A DNA stretch of 50,529 nt from assembly GCA_913775305.1 (NCBI GenBank), contig CAJYIY010000126.1, positions 1 to 50,529 of the forward strand, in the 5' to 3' direction. The stretch's first letter is position 1. Every line of letters begins with the position of its first letter. Under the pieces are notes generated by a model. The model did no database searches, was not told where the DNA came from, and was given only the letters and a program-made list of their open reading frames with translations. Made by a program: the position numbers and the translations under genes. Below are positions 32,654 to 41,565 of this stretch, one piece after another. The stretch comes from an uncultured Erwinia sp. (GTDB lineage Bacteria; Pseudomonadota; Gammaproteobacteria; Enterobacterales; Enterobacteriaceae).

Positions 32654-32688
32654 AAAAAGCCGCCATCCCTTCGGATGGCGGCTTTTTT
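32654..32688. terminator. rho-independent terminator of proY
   Basis: AAAAAGCCGCCATCC / GGATGGCGGCTTTTT, 15-bp stem with a 4-base loop and A/T runs on both sides, so it can work in both directions. It lies 29 bp past the proY stop. Confidence 0.93.
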
Positions 32689-32717
32689 AATGCCATGCCT
32701 GCACCGGGTAAAAGGGC

Positions 32718-34067
32718 TTATCGACCACGCTTCACCCACTGCCAGGCCACCAGCAGCAGCAAAATCCACGCAAACCCTACGTACAGAGAAACGCGCGTAT
32801 CCGGGAAGTAGCCGATCAGACCGATAATGAATGCCAGGAACAGAATACCCGCCATGGCGGTATAAGGCCCACCGGGCAGCGCAAAAGTCAGTTCTTTCTT
32901 CTGCGCGGCGCTCAGCGTACGACGAAAGCCAATCTGAGAGAACAGGATCATAATCCACACCCAGACGGTCGCAAAAGTCGCCAGCGAAGCAATAACCAGG
33001 AAGACTTTCTCAGGCATCAGGTAGTTCAGATAGACCGCCAGCAGCATGGCGACCATCATAGCCATCACCGTCACCCACGGCACGCCCTTGCGGGAGACAT
33101 TTGAGAAGGCCTTCGGTGCGTGCCCCTGCTCTGCCATACCGTGCAGCATCCGCCCAACGCCGAAGACGTCACTGTTGATGGCAGACAGCGACGCGGTGAC
33201 CACCACAAAGTTGAGAATGGCGGCTGCGGCCGCAATCCCCATATGCTGGAAGGTCAGCACAAACGGACTGCCGTTGGTCCCCACCTGGTTCCACGGATAA
33301 ATCGACATAATGACAAACAGCGTACCGACGTAGAACACCAGAATACGCATCGGCACGGTGTTAATCGCCCGCGGAATCGACGTTTTCGGATCTTTCGCCT
33401 CACCGGCGGTAATACCTATAATCTCAATCCCGCCATAGGCAAACATCACCACCTGCAGCGACAGCATGGTGCCAATCCAGCCGTTCGGGAAGAATCCGCC
33501 GTTGGTCCACAGATTACTGATACCGGTTGGCTGACCGCCGTTACCCAGCCCCCAGATAATAATTCCGATACCGACCACAATCATGATGATAATGGTGGCG
33601 ACTTTGAACAGCGACAGCCAGAATTCCACCTCACCAAACACTTTTACCGTAGCGAGATTAATGGCACCGATGATCATCACTACGCTGAGCACCCAGATCC
33701 AGTGCGGCACATCCGGGAACCAGAAGCCCATATAGATACCGAAAGCGGTCACATCAGCGATGGCGACAATCAGGATTTCAAAGCAGTAGGTCCAGCCGGT
33801 TATAAATCCGGCCAGCGGCCCCAGATAGTCCTGCGCATAGCGCGAGAAGGAGCTGGCCTGTGGATTGTTGACCGACATTTCACCCAGCGCACGCATAATG
33901 ATGTACGCCACCGCACCGCCGATCAGATAGGCCAGAATAACGCTGGGACCAGCCATCTTAATAGCATCAGCCGAGCCGTAAAACAGCCCGGTACCAATTG
34001 CCGAGCCCAGGGCCATAAAACGAATATGGCGGGTACTCAATCCCTTCTTCAATGTCGAACTTGTCAT
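32718..34067 (-). CDS. proY: proline-specific permease ProY (APC family)
   Basis: A cytoplasmic-membrane amino-acid permease of 449 residues with twelve predicted helices. It starts [31 protein letters not shown], the amino-acid permease signature, and keeps [20 protein letters not shown]. coli ProY (457) is a cryptic proline carrier; the specificity here is inferred. AGGT precedes the ATG. It lies 53 bp downstream of brnQ, as in E. coli. Confidence 0.92.
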   Translation of the reverse strand: MTSSTLKKGLSTRHIRFMALGSAIGTGLFYGSADAIKMAGPSVILAYLIGGAVAYIIMRALGEMSVNNPQASSFSRYAQDYLGPLAGFITGWTYCFEILIVAIADVTAFGIYMGFWFPDVPHWIWVLSVVMIIGAINLATVKVFGEVEFWLSLFKVATIIIMIVVGIGIIIWGLGNGGQPTGISNLWTNGGFFPNGWIGTMLSLQVVMFAYGGIEIIGITAGEAKDPKTSIPRAINTVPMRILVFYVGTLFVIMSIYPWNQVGTNGSPFVLTFQHMGIAAAAAILNFVVVTASLSAINSDVFGVGRMLHGMAEQGHAPKAFSNVSRKGVPWVTVMAMMVAMLLAVYLNYLMPEKVFLVIASLATFATVWVWIMILFSQIGFRRTLSAAQKKELTFALPGGPYTAMAGILFLAFIIGLIGYFPDTRVSLYVGFAWILLLLVAWQWVKRGR

Positions 34068-34082
34068 CTATATACCTGTCGA

Positions 34083-34106
34083 CCCCTTACCTGATGAGGT
34101 AAGGGG
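34083..34106 (-). other. hairpin between brnQ and proY
   Basis: Perfect 9-bp inverted repeat CCCCTTACC / GGTAAGGGG with a 6-base loop in the 53-bp brnQ-proY gap. No T-run follows on the minus strand, so it may attenuate rather than end transcription, or protect the brnQ message. Confidence 0.55.
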
Positions 34107-34120
34107 AAGTTTTACAACGC

Positions 34121-35443
34121 TTATTGCTGATGCGCGGTAGTCGACTGGTGGCCTGACACGCGATCGTATACGGCTACCAGTACCAGCATCATCAGTGAAG
34201 GTGGCAACCATGCCAGTCCCTGATCCGCCAGCGGCAGATTCTGGGCAACCCCAGGCAGCAATGCCTTAAATTCCGTGGTTTTGATAGCGTCAATAATACC
34301 GAAAACCAGGCTCACTAACATAGGTAAAACGATGATTCGACTGCTTTTATGCCACCACTTCAGGGTGAAACTCAGCAACACCAGCACAATACACGGCGGA
34401 TAAATCGCCGTCAGAACCGGTATAGAGAACTGGATCAGATGGCTCAAACCGAGGTTAGAAACCACCATCGAGAACAGACCAAGGATAAATACCAGCTGGC
34501 GATAGGTTAATGGCAGCAGGCCTTCGAAGAATTCGGCACAGGCGCAGGTCAGACCCACCGCGGTGACGATACAGGCAACGAAAATCAGTACGGCCAGGAA
34601 AATACTGCCCATACCACCGAAGGTGTGCTGCACATAGGCATGCAGAATCGCCGCGCCGTTGGCTTGCTGATCGACAATCGATGCACTGTCTGAACCCAGT
34701 TTGAACAGGCTGAGGTAAACCAGCGTCAGGCCGACACCGGCTATCAGACCGGCAATCACCGTATAGCGGGTCAGCAGTTTCGCGCTGTCGATACCGCGTG
34801 AACGTGCGGCGTTGACGATAACAATACCGAATACCAGCGCACCCAGGGTGTCCATGGTCAGATAGCCATTAACAAAACCGCTGGAGAATGCGGCACGCTG
34901 ATAGTCATGGGTTGCCGGTGCAAGACTGCCAGCAGGCCACAGCAGCGCCGCCAGACCCAGCACGGTCAGCGCAACGATTTTCAGCGGTGCCAGCACGTGG
35001 CCAACGGTGTCCAGCAGCTTGCCGGGATACAGCGAAATGCCAATCACCAGCGCGAAATAGATCAGGCTGTACACCAGCAGCGGCAGGTCACCATCGCCGG
35101 TCAGCGGAGCGATACCCACCTCAAAGGAGACGGTCGCGGTACGTGGAGTGGCGAACAAAGGCCCGACGGCAAGGTAACAGACGGTCGCCAGCACCACGCC
35201 TGCCGCTTTACCGATTGGCGAGCTGAGGGCATCAATACCGCCACCGACGCGCGCCAGCGCAATCACGGTGATCACCGGTAGACCCACGGCGGTAATCAGG
35301 AAGCCAACGGCGGCAGTCCAGACAAATTCGCCAGACTGAATACCGACCATCGGCGGGAAAATAATGTTCCCGGCGCCTACGAACAGGGCAAAAGTCATAA
35401 AGCCCAGCGCCAGAATATCTTTTGGAGTTAAACGATGCGTCAT
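34121..35443 (-). CDS. brnQ: branched-chain amino acid transport system II carrier protein
   Basis: A sodium- or proton-coupled carrier for leucine, isoleucine and valine in the inner membrane. 440 residues (E. coli 439), about twelve helices, starting [31 protein letters not shown], the LIVCS-family signature. The ribosome site is weak. Confidence 0.95.
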   Translation of the reverse strand: MTHRLTPKDILALGFMTFALFVGAGNIIFPPMVGIQSGEFVWTAAVGFLITAVGLPVITVIALARVGGGIDALSSPIGKAAGVVLATVCYLAVGPLFATPRTATVSFEVGIAPLTGDGDLPLLVYSLIYFALVIGISLYPGKLLDTVGHVLAPLKIVALTVLGLAALLWPAGSLAPATHDYQRAAFSSGFVNGYLTMDTLGALVFGIVIVNAARSRGIDSAKLLTRYTVIAGLIAGVGLTLVYLSLFKLGSDSASIVDQQANGAAILHAYVQHTFGGMGSIFLAVLIFVACIVTAVGLTCACAEFFEGLLPLTYRQLVFILGLFSMVVSNLGLSHLIQFSIPVLTAIYPPCIVLVLLSFTLKWWHKSSRIIVLPMLVSLVFGIIDAIKTTEFKALLPGVAQNLPLADQGLAWLPPSLMMLVLVAVYDRVSGHQSTTAHQQ

Positions 35444-35852
35444 AAGGAACGGTGCTGCCTGTACTGGTGTTGAATCGTGATGTCAGATGTATCCCCCTGG
35501 CTCGCCCCGTAAACGTCGCAAAATCGAGACAATAAAGTATTAACCATCTTATGTGAGCCGAAGAGGCAGCGAATCAGAGCTGTTTATTTTCGATATGCAG
35601 GGGGATGATGGAAAAACGGGGGTAAGTAAAACGTTTATAGCGGAGAAAGGCAATACGGGATCTAAAAAGCAGTAGTATATAGTGCAAAAAAACAGAAAAG
35701 CAGTGTATATCATTAGTTAACAGGAATATCGCGTTACATGATTTGTATTTTTTTTATCCCGCTCGGCGTTAATTTCTGCATTTTTGTCTTATTTGATGCA
35801 CAAAGGACGCGTGAATACGCGTCTTTTGCACAAAACACCAAAAGTGAAAGCG
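35444..35852. other. intergenic region upstream of brnQ
   Basis: These 409 bp lie between the methionine-synthase-like gene and brnQ, with 35590-35790 notably AT-rich. The brnQ promoter should be here, but I cannot fix it. An imperfect hairpin (AAAGGACGCG near 35802 with CGCGTCTTT near 35818) is near the end of the neighbouring gene and could terminate it. I see no credible gene. Confidence 0.45.
35802..35827. terminator. possible terminator of the methionine-synthase-like gene
   Basis: Stem AAAG(G)ACGCG / CGCGTCTTT with one bulged base and a 6-base loop, 26 bp past the stop of the minus-strand gene. The A-run on the left arm gives only a short T-run on the minus strand. Confidence 0.45.
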
Positions 35853-36953
35853 TTACCAGACGCGGTTAGCGATATCCACCACCAGACGCAGTTTGGCCCA
35901 TTGCTGCTCTTCCGTCAGGCTGTTGCCCTCTTCTGTCGAGGCGAAACCGCATTGCGGGCTGAGGCCGATCTGATCCAGACTGAGGTACTGCGTTGCTTCC
36001 TTAATCCGCTGTTCCACCGCTGCCGCCTCTTCCAGCTCGCCGGTTTTGGTGGTAATCAGGCCAAGTACCACCTGCTGACTGCCCGGTTTGATAAAACGCA
36101 GCGGTTCAAACCCGCCGGAGCGCTCGTTGTCATATTCCAGGAAGAAGACATCAACATTCACGCCGCCAAACAGGATCTCTGCCACCGGCTCATAGCCGCC
36201 TTCTGAAATCCAGGTTGAGCGGAAGTTTCCGCGGCATACATGCAGCCCGACAATCAGATCGTCCGGCTTGCCTGCCAGCGCCTTATTCAGCACGCGGGCA
36301 TAGGTCTGCGCCAGCTCTTCCGGGCTGTCGCCACGCTCACGGATTTGACGCCTCTGGTCATCGGAGCACAGGTAGGCCCAGACGGTATCATCCAGTTGCA
36401 GATAGCGGCAACCGGCATCGTAGAACGCTTTAATCGCATCTTTGTAGGTCTGCGCCAAATCGTCAAAGTAATCTTTCAGATCGGGATACACGGAGGCATC
36501 GATGACGTGACGGCCGCCACGGAAGTGCAGCACGCTGGGGCTGGGCAGGGTCATTTTCGCCACGGCATCGCCGCTGATGCTCTGCAGAAAGCGGAAATCC
36601 TCCAGCATCGGGTGATCGCTGAAACCCAGCTTCCCGGTCACTTTCACACCGCGTGCTTTGGTCTGAATGCCGTTAAACTGAATGCCCTGCCCGGCTTCAT
36701 AGCGCTCCACGCCGTCCAGACCGTCAAAGAAATCAAAGTGCCACCAGGCGCGGCGAAATTCACCGTCGGTCACCACTTGCAGGCCCGCTTCACGCTGCAG
36801 TTCTACCACCTTACGGATTTCAGCGTCTTCGATGCGGCGCAGGGCGGCGGCGTCAATGTCGCCCGCTTCAAACTGTTTACGCGCCTGCCTGATGGCATGC
36901 GGACGCAGAAAGCTGCCAACCACTTCGGCGCGATAATGTGTTGATGCTGTCAT
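35853..36953 (-). CDS. cobalamin-independent methionine synthase-like protein (MetE C-terminal domain only)
   Basis: 366 residues forming a single MetE-type TIM barrel. The zinc ligands of MetE are all present: His238 and Cys240 (GLHVCRGN), Glu273 (FLEYD) and Cys335 (SPQCGF). The N-terminal half of true MetE, which helps bind the polyglutamyl folate, is absent. Such short proteins are usually annotated as 5-methyltetrahydropteroyltriglutamate-homocysteine methyltransferase; the methyl donor may be something else. The ATG at 36953 follows a perfect AAGGAGG; an open extension to 36986 lacks homology. Three MetJ-type boxes lie upstream. E. coli has no gene here. Confidence 0.9.
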   Translation of the reverse strand: MTASTHYRAEVVGSFLRPHAIRQARKQFEAGDIDAAALRRIEDAEIRKVVELQREAGLQVVTDGEFRRAWWHFDFFDGLDGVERYEAGQGIQFNGIQTKARGVKVTGKLGFSDHPMLEDFRFLQSISGDAVAKMTLPSPSVLHFRGGRHVIDASVYPDLKDYFDDLAQTYKDAIKAFYDAGCRYLQLDDTVWAYLCSDDQRRQIRERGDSPEELAQTYARVLNKALAGKPDDLIVGLHVCRGNFRSTWISEGGYEPVAEILFGGVNVDVFFLEYDNERSGGFEPLRFIKPGSQQVVLGLITTKTGELEEAAAVEQRIKEATQYLSLDQIGLSPQCGFASTEEGNSLTEEQQWAKLRLVVDIANRVW

Positions 36954-36974
36954 CGTCGATTCCTCCTTGTTTGC

Positions 36975-37001
36975 CATCCGACACATCCTTCAGGTCGGAT
37001 G
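36975..37001 (-). other. leader hairpin of the methionine-synthase-like gene
   Basis: Perfect 8-bp inverted repeat CATCCGAC / GTCGGATG with an 11-base loop, between the -10 and the ribosome site. It would form in the 5' untranslated RNA. Confidence 0.55.
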
Positions 37002-37004
37002 CTC

Positions 37005-37010
37005 ATTATA
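37005..37010 (-). promoter_or_regulatory. candidate -10 of the methionine-synthase-like gene
   Basis: TATAAT on the minus strand, 51 bp before the ATG. The region 17-18 bp upstream, where a -35 is expected, lies inside the MetJ-type boxes and matches TTGACA poorly. Confidence 0.6.
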
Positions 37011-37020
37011 CGTCATTTAC

Positions 37021-37044
37021 AGGCGTCTGGATGTCTGTAAGTCT
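37021..37044 (-). promoter_or_regulatory. three tandem MetJ-type met boxes
   Basis: On the minus strand the sequence reads AGACTTAC, AGACATCC, AGACGCCT, three contiguous 8-mers matching AGACGTCT at 5, 6 and 7 of 8 positions. MetJ binds tandem 8-bp met boxes co-operatively. The boxes cover the -35 region of the TATAAT at 37005-37010, a repressing position. Confidence 0.72.
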
Positions 37045-37158
37045 GATGACAAGCCTGTCATGAGAAGCCTGCCGGGGCAAACGAGGAAAATTCATCGCAG
37101 TTGAAAAAAACTCATCTTACTGATGAAGGGTCTGATAAGAGGCGTGACAGCCAGCGGA

Positions 37159-38082
37159 TCACGGCGTCAGCAGGCTCAGGGCGCGGTCGCGCTGCTGCGG
37201 TGAAAGCGGCAGATAGCCGGCCTGAGTGACCAGCGTCTGTCCTTCCGGCGACAGCGCCAGGCGCAGGAACGCCGCCGTCAGCGGCTCCAGCGGCTTACCG
37301 GGTGCTTTATTGACGTAAATATAGAGCGGACGGGCATAAGGGTAGAGGCCGCTGCGAACATTTTCCGGCGTCGGAGCGACCCAGTCGTTGCCGCTGCGGG
37401 CGACCGGTACGGTTTTCACGCCGCTAATATGAAATCCCGCACTGGCATAGCCAATACTGCCGAGCGTGCCGGCCACCGCCTGCACCACCGCCGCCGAACC
37501 GGGATATTCACCAACATCTTTGCGGAAATCACCGTTGCACAGCGCCTGCTGCTTGAAAAAACCCCAGGTGCCGGAGGCAGAGTTACGGCCAAGCCGCTGT
37601 ATACCGCGATCGGCCCAGCCCGGCTGCGTCAGCTGTAAATCGCCCCAGGTCACCGGCACGTTTCTTGCGCCGCAGCGGCGAGTGATCGAAAACAGGGCGT
37701 CGAGCTGCTGCACATTCAGCCCGGGCAGCGGATTATCCTGATTCACCACCACCACCAGCGCATCCATCGCCACCGGCACCGCCAGCGGTGCATAGCCATA
37801 ACTGTCCTCAAACAGCTGTCGCTCCGTGGCCTGCATCGGACGGCTCATCGCGCCAAGCTGCGCGGCACCGGCCGCCAGCGCGGTGGGTGCCGTGGACGAT
37901 CCCGCCGCCTGAATCTGAACGTTGATCCCCGGATACTGACGGTTAAAACTCTCCCCCCACAGCGCCATCAAATTGCCTAAGGTATCCGAACCGACACTGG
38001 ATAAATTACCCGCCAGCATCGCCTCGCGGGCCGGGGCAACAGTGGTCAACAGCAGCAGCGCCAGCGCCATCAGCTTTTTCAT
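37159..38082 (-). CDS. PstS-like phosphate-binding protein, downstream of phoR
   Basis: 307 residues with a cleavable Sec signal peptide (about 1-18, MKKLMALALLLLTTVAPA). It belongs to the PstS-like substrate-binding proteins: phosphate-contact motifs are GSD (31-33), GSS (61-63) and RNSASGT (166-172). Cys137 and Cys182 could form a periplasmic disulfide. It starts 18 bp after the phoR stop, so it is probably the third gene of a phoB-phoR operon. No pstC, pstA or pstB is nearby. It may donate phosphate to a distant transporter or act in sensing. E. coli lacks a gene here. Confidence 0.88.
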   Translation of the reverse strand: MKKLMALALLLLTTVAPAREAMLAGNLSSVGSDTLGNLMALWGESFNRQYPGINVQIQAAGSSTAPTALAAGAAQLGAMSRPMQATERQLFEDSYGYAPLAVPVAMDALVVVVNQDNPLPGLNVQQLDALFSITRRCGARNVPVTWGDLQLTQPGWADRGIQRLGRNSASGTWGFFKQQALCNGDFRKDVGEYPGSAAVVQAVAGTLGSIGYASAGFHISGVKTVPVARSGNDWVAPTPENVRSGLYPYARPLYIYVNKAPGKPLEPLTAAFLRLALSPEGQTLVTQAGYLPLSPQQRDRALSLLTP

Positions 38083-38100
38083 AGCAACAAATCCGTCAGA

Positions 38101-39414
38101 TTAGCGAACCGCATTCTCCACCCGTTCGGCGCTGACAATCAACCTTGGCGGCAGTTGGAAGCTGAAACAGGTTTCTTTATCAGGCTCGCTGGTGATATCC
38201 AGTCGGGCATTATGGTGGCTCAGCGCGTGCTTAACAATCGCCAGCCCCAGCCCGCTGCCGCCGGTCTGGCGGGAACGCGCCTTGTCCACCCGATAGAATC
38301 GCTCCGTCAGGCGCGGAATATGCTCGGCGGCAATGCCCGGTCCATTATCCCGCACCCTGAACTGCGCGCCGTGGCTGTTGCGCAGCCAGCTGATGTCAAT
38401 ACGCGTTCCGTCCGGCGTATGGTTGACTGCGTTGTACACCAGATTAGAAATTGCGCTGTGCAGTTGTTCATCATTACCGTATACGTGCAGATGCGGATCG
38501 GTATGGAAATGAATCTCATGGCGACCGCTACTGAGCGTTTCCGCCTCGCGCTGCAGGATACGCAGCATTCTCGGGACATCCACTTTCTCCTGCAGATCGA
38601 GCGCCGGTGCCGCTTCAATACGCGACAGCGTCAGCAGTTGCTTCACCAGGCTGTCCATACGTCGGGTTTGCTGCTGCATGGTGTGCAACGCCTTGTCGCG
38701 AACCGCGCCCTCCAGCCCGGAATCATTCATCATCTCCAGATAGCCCTGCAGCACGGTTAGGGGCGTTCGTAATTCATGGCTGACATTGGCAAAAAAGTTG
38801 CGACGCGCGCCCTCCAGCTGGTGCATCTGGGTAACGTCCCTGGCCACCATCAGCCACTGTCCTTCACTGTAGGGCATCACGCGGAACTCAATATGACGAT
38901 GGTTATTCAGCACCAGCGTCAGCGGGCGGCTGAAGTCGCGCTGGCGAAGGTAGCGGGTAAATTCAGGATAGCGTAACAGGTTAAGGATATTCTGGCCGTT
39001 ATCCTCCGGCCAGCGCAGCGCCAGCATCTGCTGGGCCAGACCGTTACACCAGAAAATCGTTCCCTCTTCGGTGGTCAGCACTACGGCATCCGGCAGCGAT
39101 TCAGCACCGCTTCGAAAACGTTTGATCAGATGGCCCAACTCACGTCGGCGACGGCGGTTGCGCGCCTGCATCTGATAAAGCCCGTAAAACAGTGGTTCCC
39201 AGCTGCCCCGCCCGCTTGGCGGGGTCATGCTGCGATCGACCCACAGCCAGTGGGAAAGACGAAGAAGGTTATTGAAGTGGAAACCCAGCACACAGAGTAC
39301 TGAGACTAACAGCAGCCAGGGCAGATACCCAATCAGTAGCCCGAGCAGAAGCGCGGGCAGGCTGGCGAGCAGCAGCTCCAGAAATAATCTCTTCCAGGAG
39401 AGGCGTTCCAACAC
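38101..39414 (-). CDS. phoR: phosphate regulon sensor histidine kinase PhoR
   Basis: The membrane kinase of the phosphate two-component system. 437 residues (E. coli 431). It begins with two hydrophobic helices (about 9-50) and has almost no periplasmic loop. A PAS domain lies around 96-190 ([23 protein letters not shown]). The phospho-acceptor His is in [20 protein letters not shown], and the ATPase boxes are [20 protein letters not shown] and [12 protein letters not shown]. The start is GTG at 39414, as I recall for E. coli. It follows phoB by 23 bp. Confidence 0.97.
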   Translation of the reverse strand: MLERLSWKRLFLELLLASLPALLLGLLIGYLPWLLLVSVLCVLGFHFNNLLRLSHWLWVDRSMTPPSGRGSWEPLFYGLYQMQARNRRRRRELGHLIKRFRSGAESLPDAVVLTTEEGTIFWCNGLAQQMLALRWPEDNGQNILNLLRYPEFTRYLRQRDFSRPLTLVLNNHRHIEFRVMPYSEGQWLMVARDVTQMHQLEGARRNFFANVSHELRTPLTVLQGYLEMMNDSGLEGAVRDKALHTMQQQTRRMDSLVKQLLTLSRIEAAPALDLQEKVDVPRMLRILQREAETLSSGRHEIHFHTDPHLHVYGNDEQLHSAISNLVYNAVNHTPDGTRIDISWLRNSHGAQFRVRDNGPGIAAEHIPRLTERFYRVDKARSRQTGGSGLGLAIVKHALSHHNARLDITSEPDKETCFSFQLPPRLIVSAERVENAVR

Positions 39415-39437
39415 GGTTCAGACTCCAGTGCGAACGA

Positions 39438-40127
39438 TCAGTAGCGTGAAGAGAAACGATAACCTGTTCCACGAACGGTTTGTACCATACGATCGTGCCC
39501 GGTCAGTTCCAGCGCTTTACGCAGGCGGCGAATATGCACGTCAACGGTACGGTCTTCGACGTAAACGTTAGTTCCCCAGACGTGGTTTAGCAACTGTTCG
39601 CGGCTGTAAACCCGCTCCGGGTGAGTCATAAAGAAGTGCAGCAGCTTATATTCCGTCGGCCCCATTTCAAGCGGCTGGGTATCCGACATGACGCGATGAG
39701 AGGACGGGTCCAGGCTCAGCCCCTGCATCTCAATCACCTCTTCCACCGCCATTGGCGAAATACGGCGCATCACGGCTTTGATACGTGCCATCAGCTCCTT
39801 CGGAGAGAAGGGTTTGGTAATATAGTCATCGGCCCCCACTTCCAGGCCACGCACCCGATCCTCTTCCTCACCGCGCGCCGTCAACATCATGACCGGAATA
39901 TCGCGGGTCATCGCTTCGCGCTTCAGATGCTTGATAAACTGAATGCCGGAACCGCCCGGTAACATCCAGTCCAGCAGAATCAAATCAGGCCAGGGTTCAA
40001 TCAGCAGGCTGACCGCACTGTCGTAGTCCTCTGCTTCAATGGGTTGATAGTCGTTTTGCTCAAGAACGAAACACAACATCTCGCGGATTGGGGCTTCATC
40101 TTCAACTACCAAAATACGCTTAGCCAT
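39438..40127 (-). CDS. phoB: phosphate regulon response regulator PhoB
   Basis: 229 residues, as in E. coli. The receiver domain has phospho-acceptor Asp53 ([10 protein letters not shown]), the acidic pair VEDEAP near 8-13, and Lys in ITKPFSP. The C-terminal winged-helix DNA-binding domain (about 125-229) includes [34 protein letters not shown] precedes the ATG. A Pho box lies about 65-80 bp upstream, so the gene should be autoactivated at low phosphate. Confidence 0.98.
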   Translation of the reverse strand: MAKRILVVEDEAPIREMLCFVLEQNDYQPIEAEDYDSAVSLLIEPWPDLILLDWMLPGGSGIQFIKHLKREAMTRDIPVMMLTARGEEEDRVRGLEVGADDYITKPFSPKELMARIKAVMRRISPMAVEEVIEMQGLSLDPSSHRVMSDTQPLEMGPTEYKLLHFFMTHPERVYSREQLLNHVWGTNVYVEDRTVDVHIRRLRKALELTGHDRMVQTVRGTGYRFSSRY

Positions 40128-40143
40128 TATTGCTCCTGCTGAT

Positions 40144-40158
40144 GTGACAGACTGTCAC
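40144..40158. promoter_or_regulatory. palindrome in the phoB leader
   Basis: GTGACAG-A-CTGTCAC, perfect 7-bp arms around one base, 17 bp before the phoB ATG and downstream of the -10. CTGTCAC is one base from the Pho half-site CTGTCAT, but PhoB normally uses direct, not inverted, repeats. Confidence 0.5.
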
Positions 40159-40175
40159 GGGGGATATGCGGCGTC

Positions 40176-40208
40176 ATTATGCGTCAGTTTTATGACACTT
40201 TTATGAAA
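40176..40208 (-). promoter_or_regulatory. Pho box and -10 of the phoB promoter
   Basis: On the minus strand TTTCATAAAAGTGTCATA (40191-40208) contains two 7-bp direct repeats (TTTCATA, TGTCATA) with a 4-bp A-rich spacer, the classic Pho box. CATAAT at 40176-40181 is the -10. The order and spacing mirror the E. coli phoB promoter, where the Pho box replaces the -35. Confidence 0.9.
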
Positions 40209-40344
40209 AAAACACCCCCGGAATCGGGAGCATAGTGAAAAATAATGCGCATGATTTCAACCCGACCTCAGGCATTCATTTGCCCCGTTAACAGCAACAG
40301 CGTTTATAATCCCCCGCAACTTCATCAGGCTATGCAGGAGTGAC

Positions 40345-41565
40345 ATGCGCATCATTCATACCGCCGACTGGCATCTCGGACAGTTTTTCTATACCAAAAG
40401 CCGATCGTCTGAACATCAGGCTTTTCTCGACTGGCTGCTGAATGAGGCGGAAGCGCAGCAGGCTGATGCGATTATTGTTGCCGGTGATATTTTTGACACC
40501 GGATCGCCGCCGAGTTATGCCCGTGAGCTTTACAACCGCTTTGTGGTGAATTTACAGCGGACCGGCTGCCAGCTGGTGGTGTTGGGCGGCAACCATGATT
40601 CGGTGGCGACGCTGAACGAATCACGAGAGCTGCTGGCCTGTCTGAACACCCGGGTGATCGCCGCCGCCAGCGGCGATATTCGCGACCAGGTACTGGTACT
40701 GAACACCCGTGACGGCCAGCCGGGGGCGATGCTCTGCGCTATCCCATTCCTGCGCCCGCGCGACATCATGCGCAGCCAGAGCGGTCAGTCGGGGCGCGAC
40801 AAACAGCAAACCCTGCTGGAAGCAATCGCCGACCACTATCACCGCTGCTGGCACGAGGCGGTGGCACAGCGGGCCGACCTCAATCTGACGCTGCCGATCA
40901 TCGCTACCGGACATCTGACAACTCTGGGCGTGACCAAAAGCGATGCGGTGCGCGATATCTATATCGGCACGCTGGATGCCTTCCCGGCGGATGCCTTCCC
41001 ACCCGCTGACTATATTGCACTCGGTCATATTCACCGCGCGCAGCGCGTGGCCAGCAGCGAACATATTCGCTACAGCGGATCGCCCATCCCGTTGAGCTTT
41101 GATGAACTGGGGAAGGAAAAAAGCGTTTTCGTGGTGGATTTTGCCGGCGGTGCGCTGAGCCAGGTCACGCCGCTGCCGATCCCGCAATTCCAGCCCATGA
41201 GGATGATCAAAGGTTCGCTGGCGGAGATAGAAACCCAGCTGGCCGCGCTGGAGCCGGATCCGCAGGGAAAATTAATCTGGCTGGATATCGAAATCGTCAC
41301 TGACGGCTGGCTCAGTGAACTTCAGCGCCGCATTCAGCAGCTGACTGAAGCGCTGCCGGTGGAGGTGGTACTGCTTCGCCGCAGCCGCGAGCAGCGTGAA
41401 CGGGCGATCGTCCGGCAGAATAACGAAACCCTCAGCGAGCTTAGTGTTGAAGAGGTATTTGCCCGCCGTCTGGCGCTGGAGGAAGGTGAACCGGATCGGC
41501 TGGCCCGCGCCGAAGCCCTGTTTGCGCAAACGCTGGAAGCGATTCGCCATGAGGAGCAGCCGTGA
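40345..41565 (+). CDS. sbcD: exonuclease SbcCD subunit D
   Basis: The nuclease subunit of SbcCD (bacterial Mre11), which cuts hairpins and processes double-strand ends. 406 residues (E. coli 400). Phosphodiesterase motifs: HTADWHLGQ (Asp8, His10), [23 protein letters not shown], and GHIHRAQ. It is divergent from phoB. The last four bases overlap the start of sbcC. Confidence 0.97.
   Translation: MRIIHTADWHLGQFFYTKSRSSEHQAFLDWLLNEAEAQQADAIIVAGDIFDTGSPPSYARELYNRFVVNLQRTGCQLVVLGGNHDSVATLNESRELLACLNTRVIAAASGDIRDQVLVLNTRDGQPGAMLCAIPFLRPRDIMRSQSGQSGRDKQQTLLEAIADHYHRCWHEAVAQRADLNLTLPIIATGHLTTLGVTKSDAVRDIYIGTLDAFPADAFPPADYIALGHIHRAQRVASSEHIRYSGSPIPLSFDELGKEKSVFVVDFAGGALSQVTPLPIPQFQPMRMIKGSLAEIETQLAALEPDPQGKLIWLDIEIVTDGWLSELQRRIQQLTEALPVEVVLLRRSREQRERAIVRQNNETLSELSVEEVFARRLALEEGEPDRLARAEALFAQTLEAIRHEEQP

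Noticed and set aside
33120..34094. 324-codon open frame opposite proY
   Set aside because: Antisense shadow of a membrane protein gene; His/Asn/Gln-rich translation.
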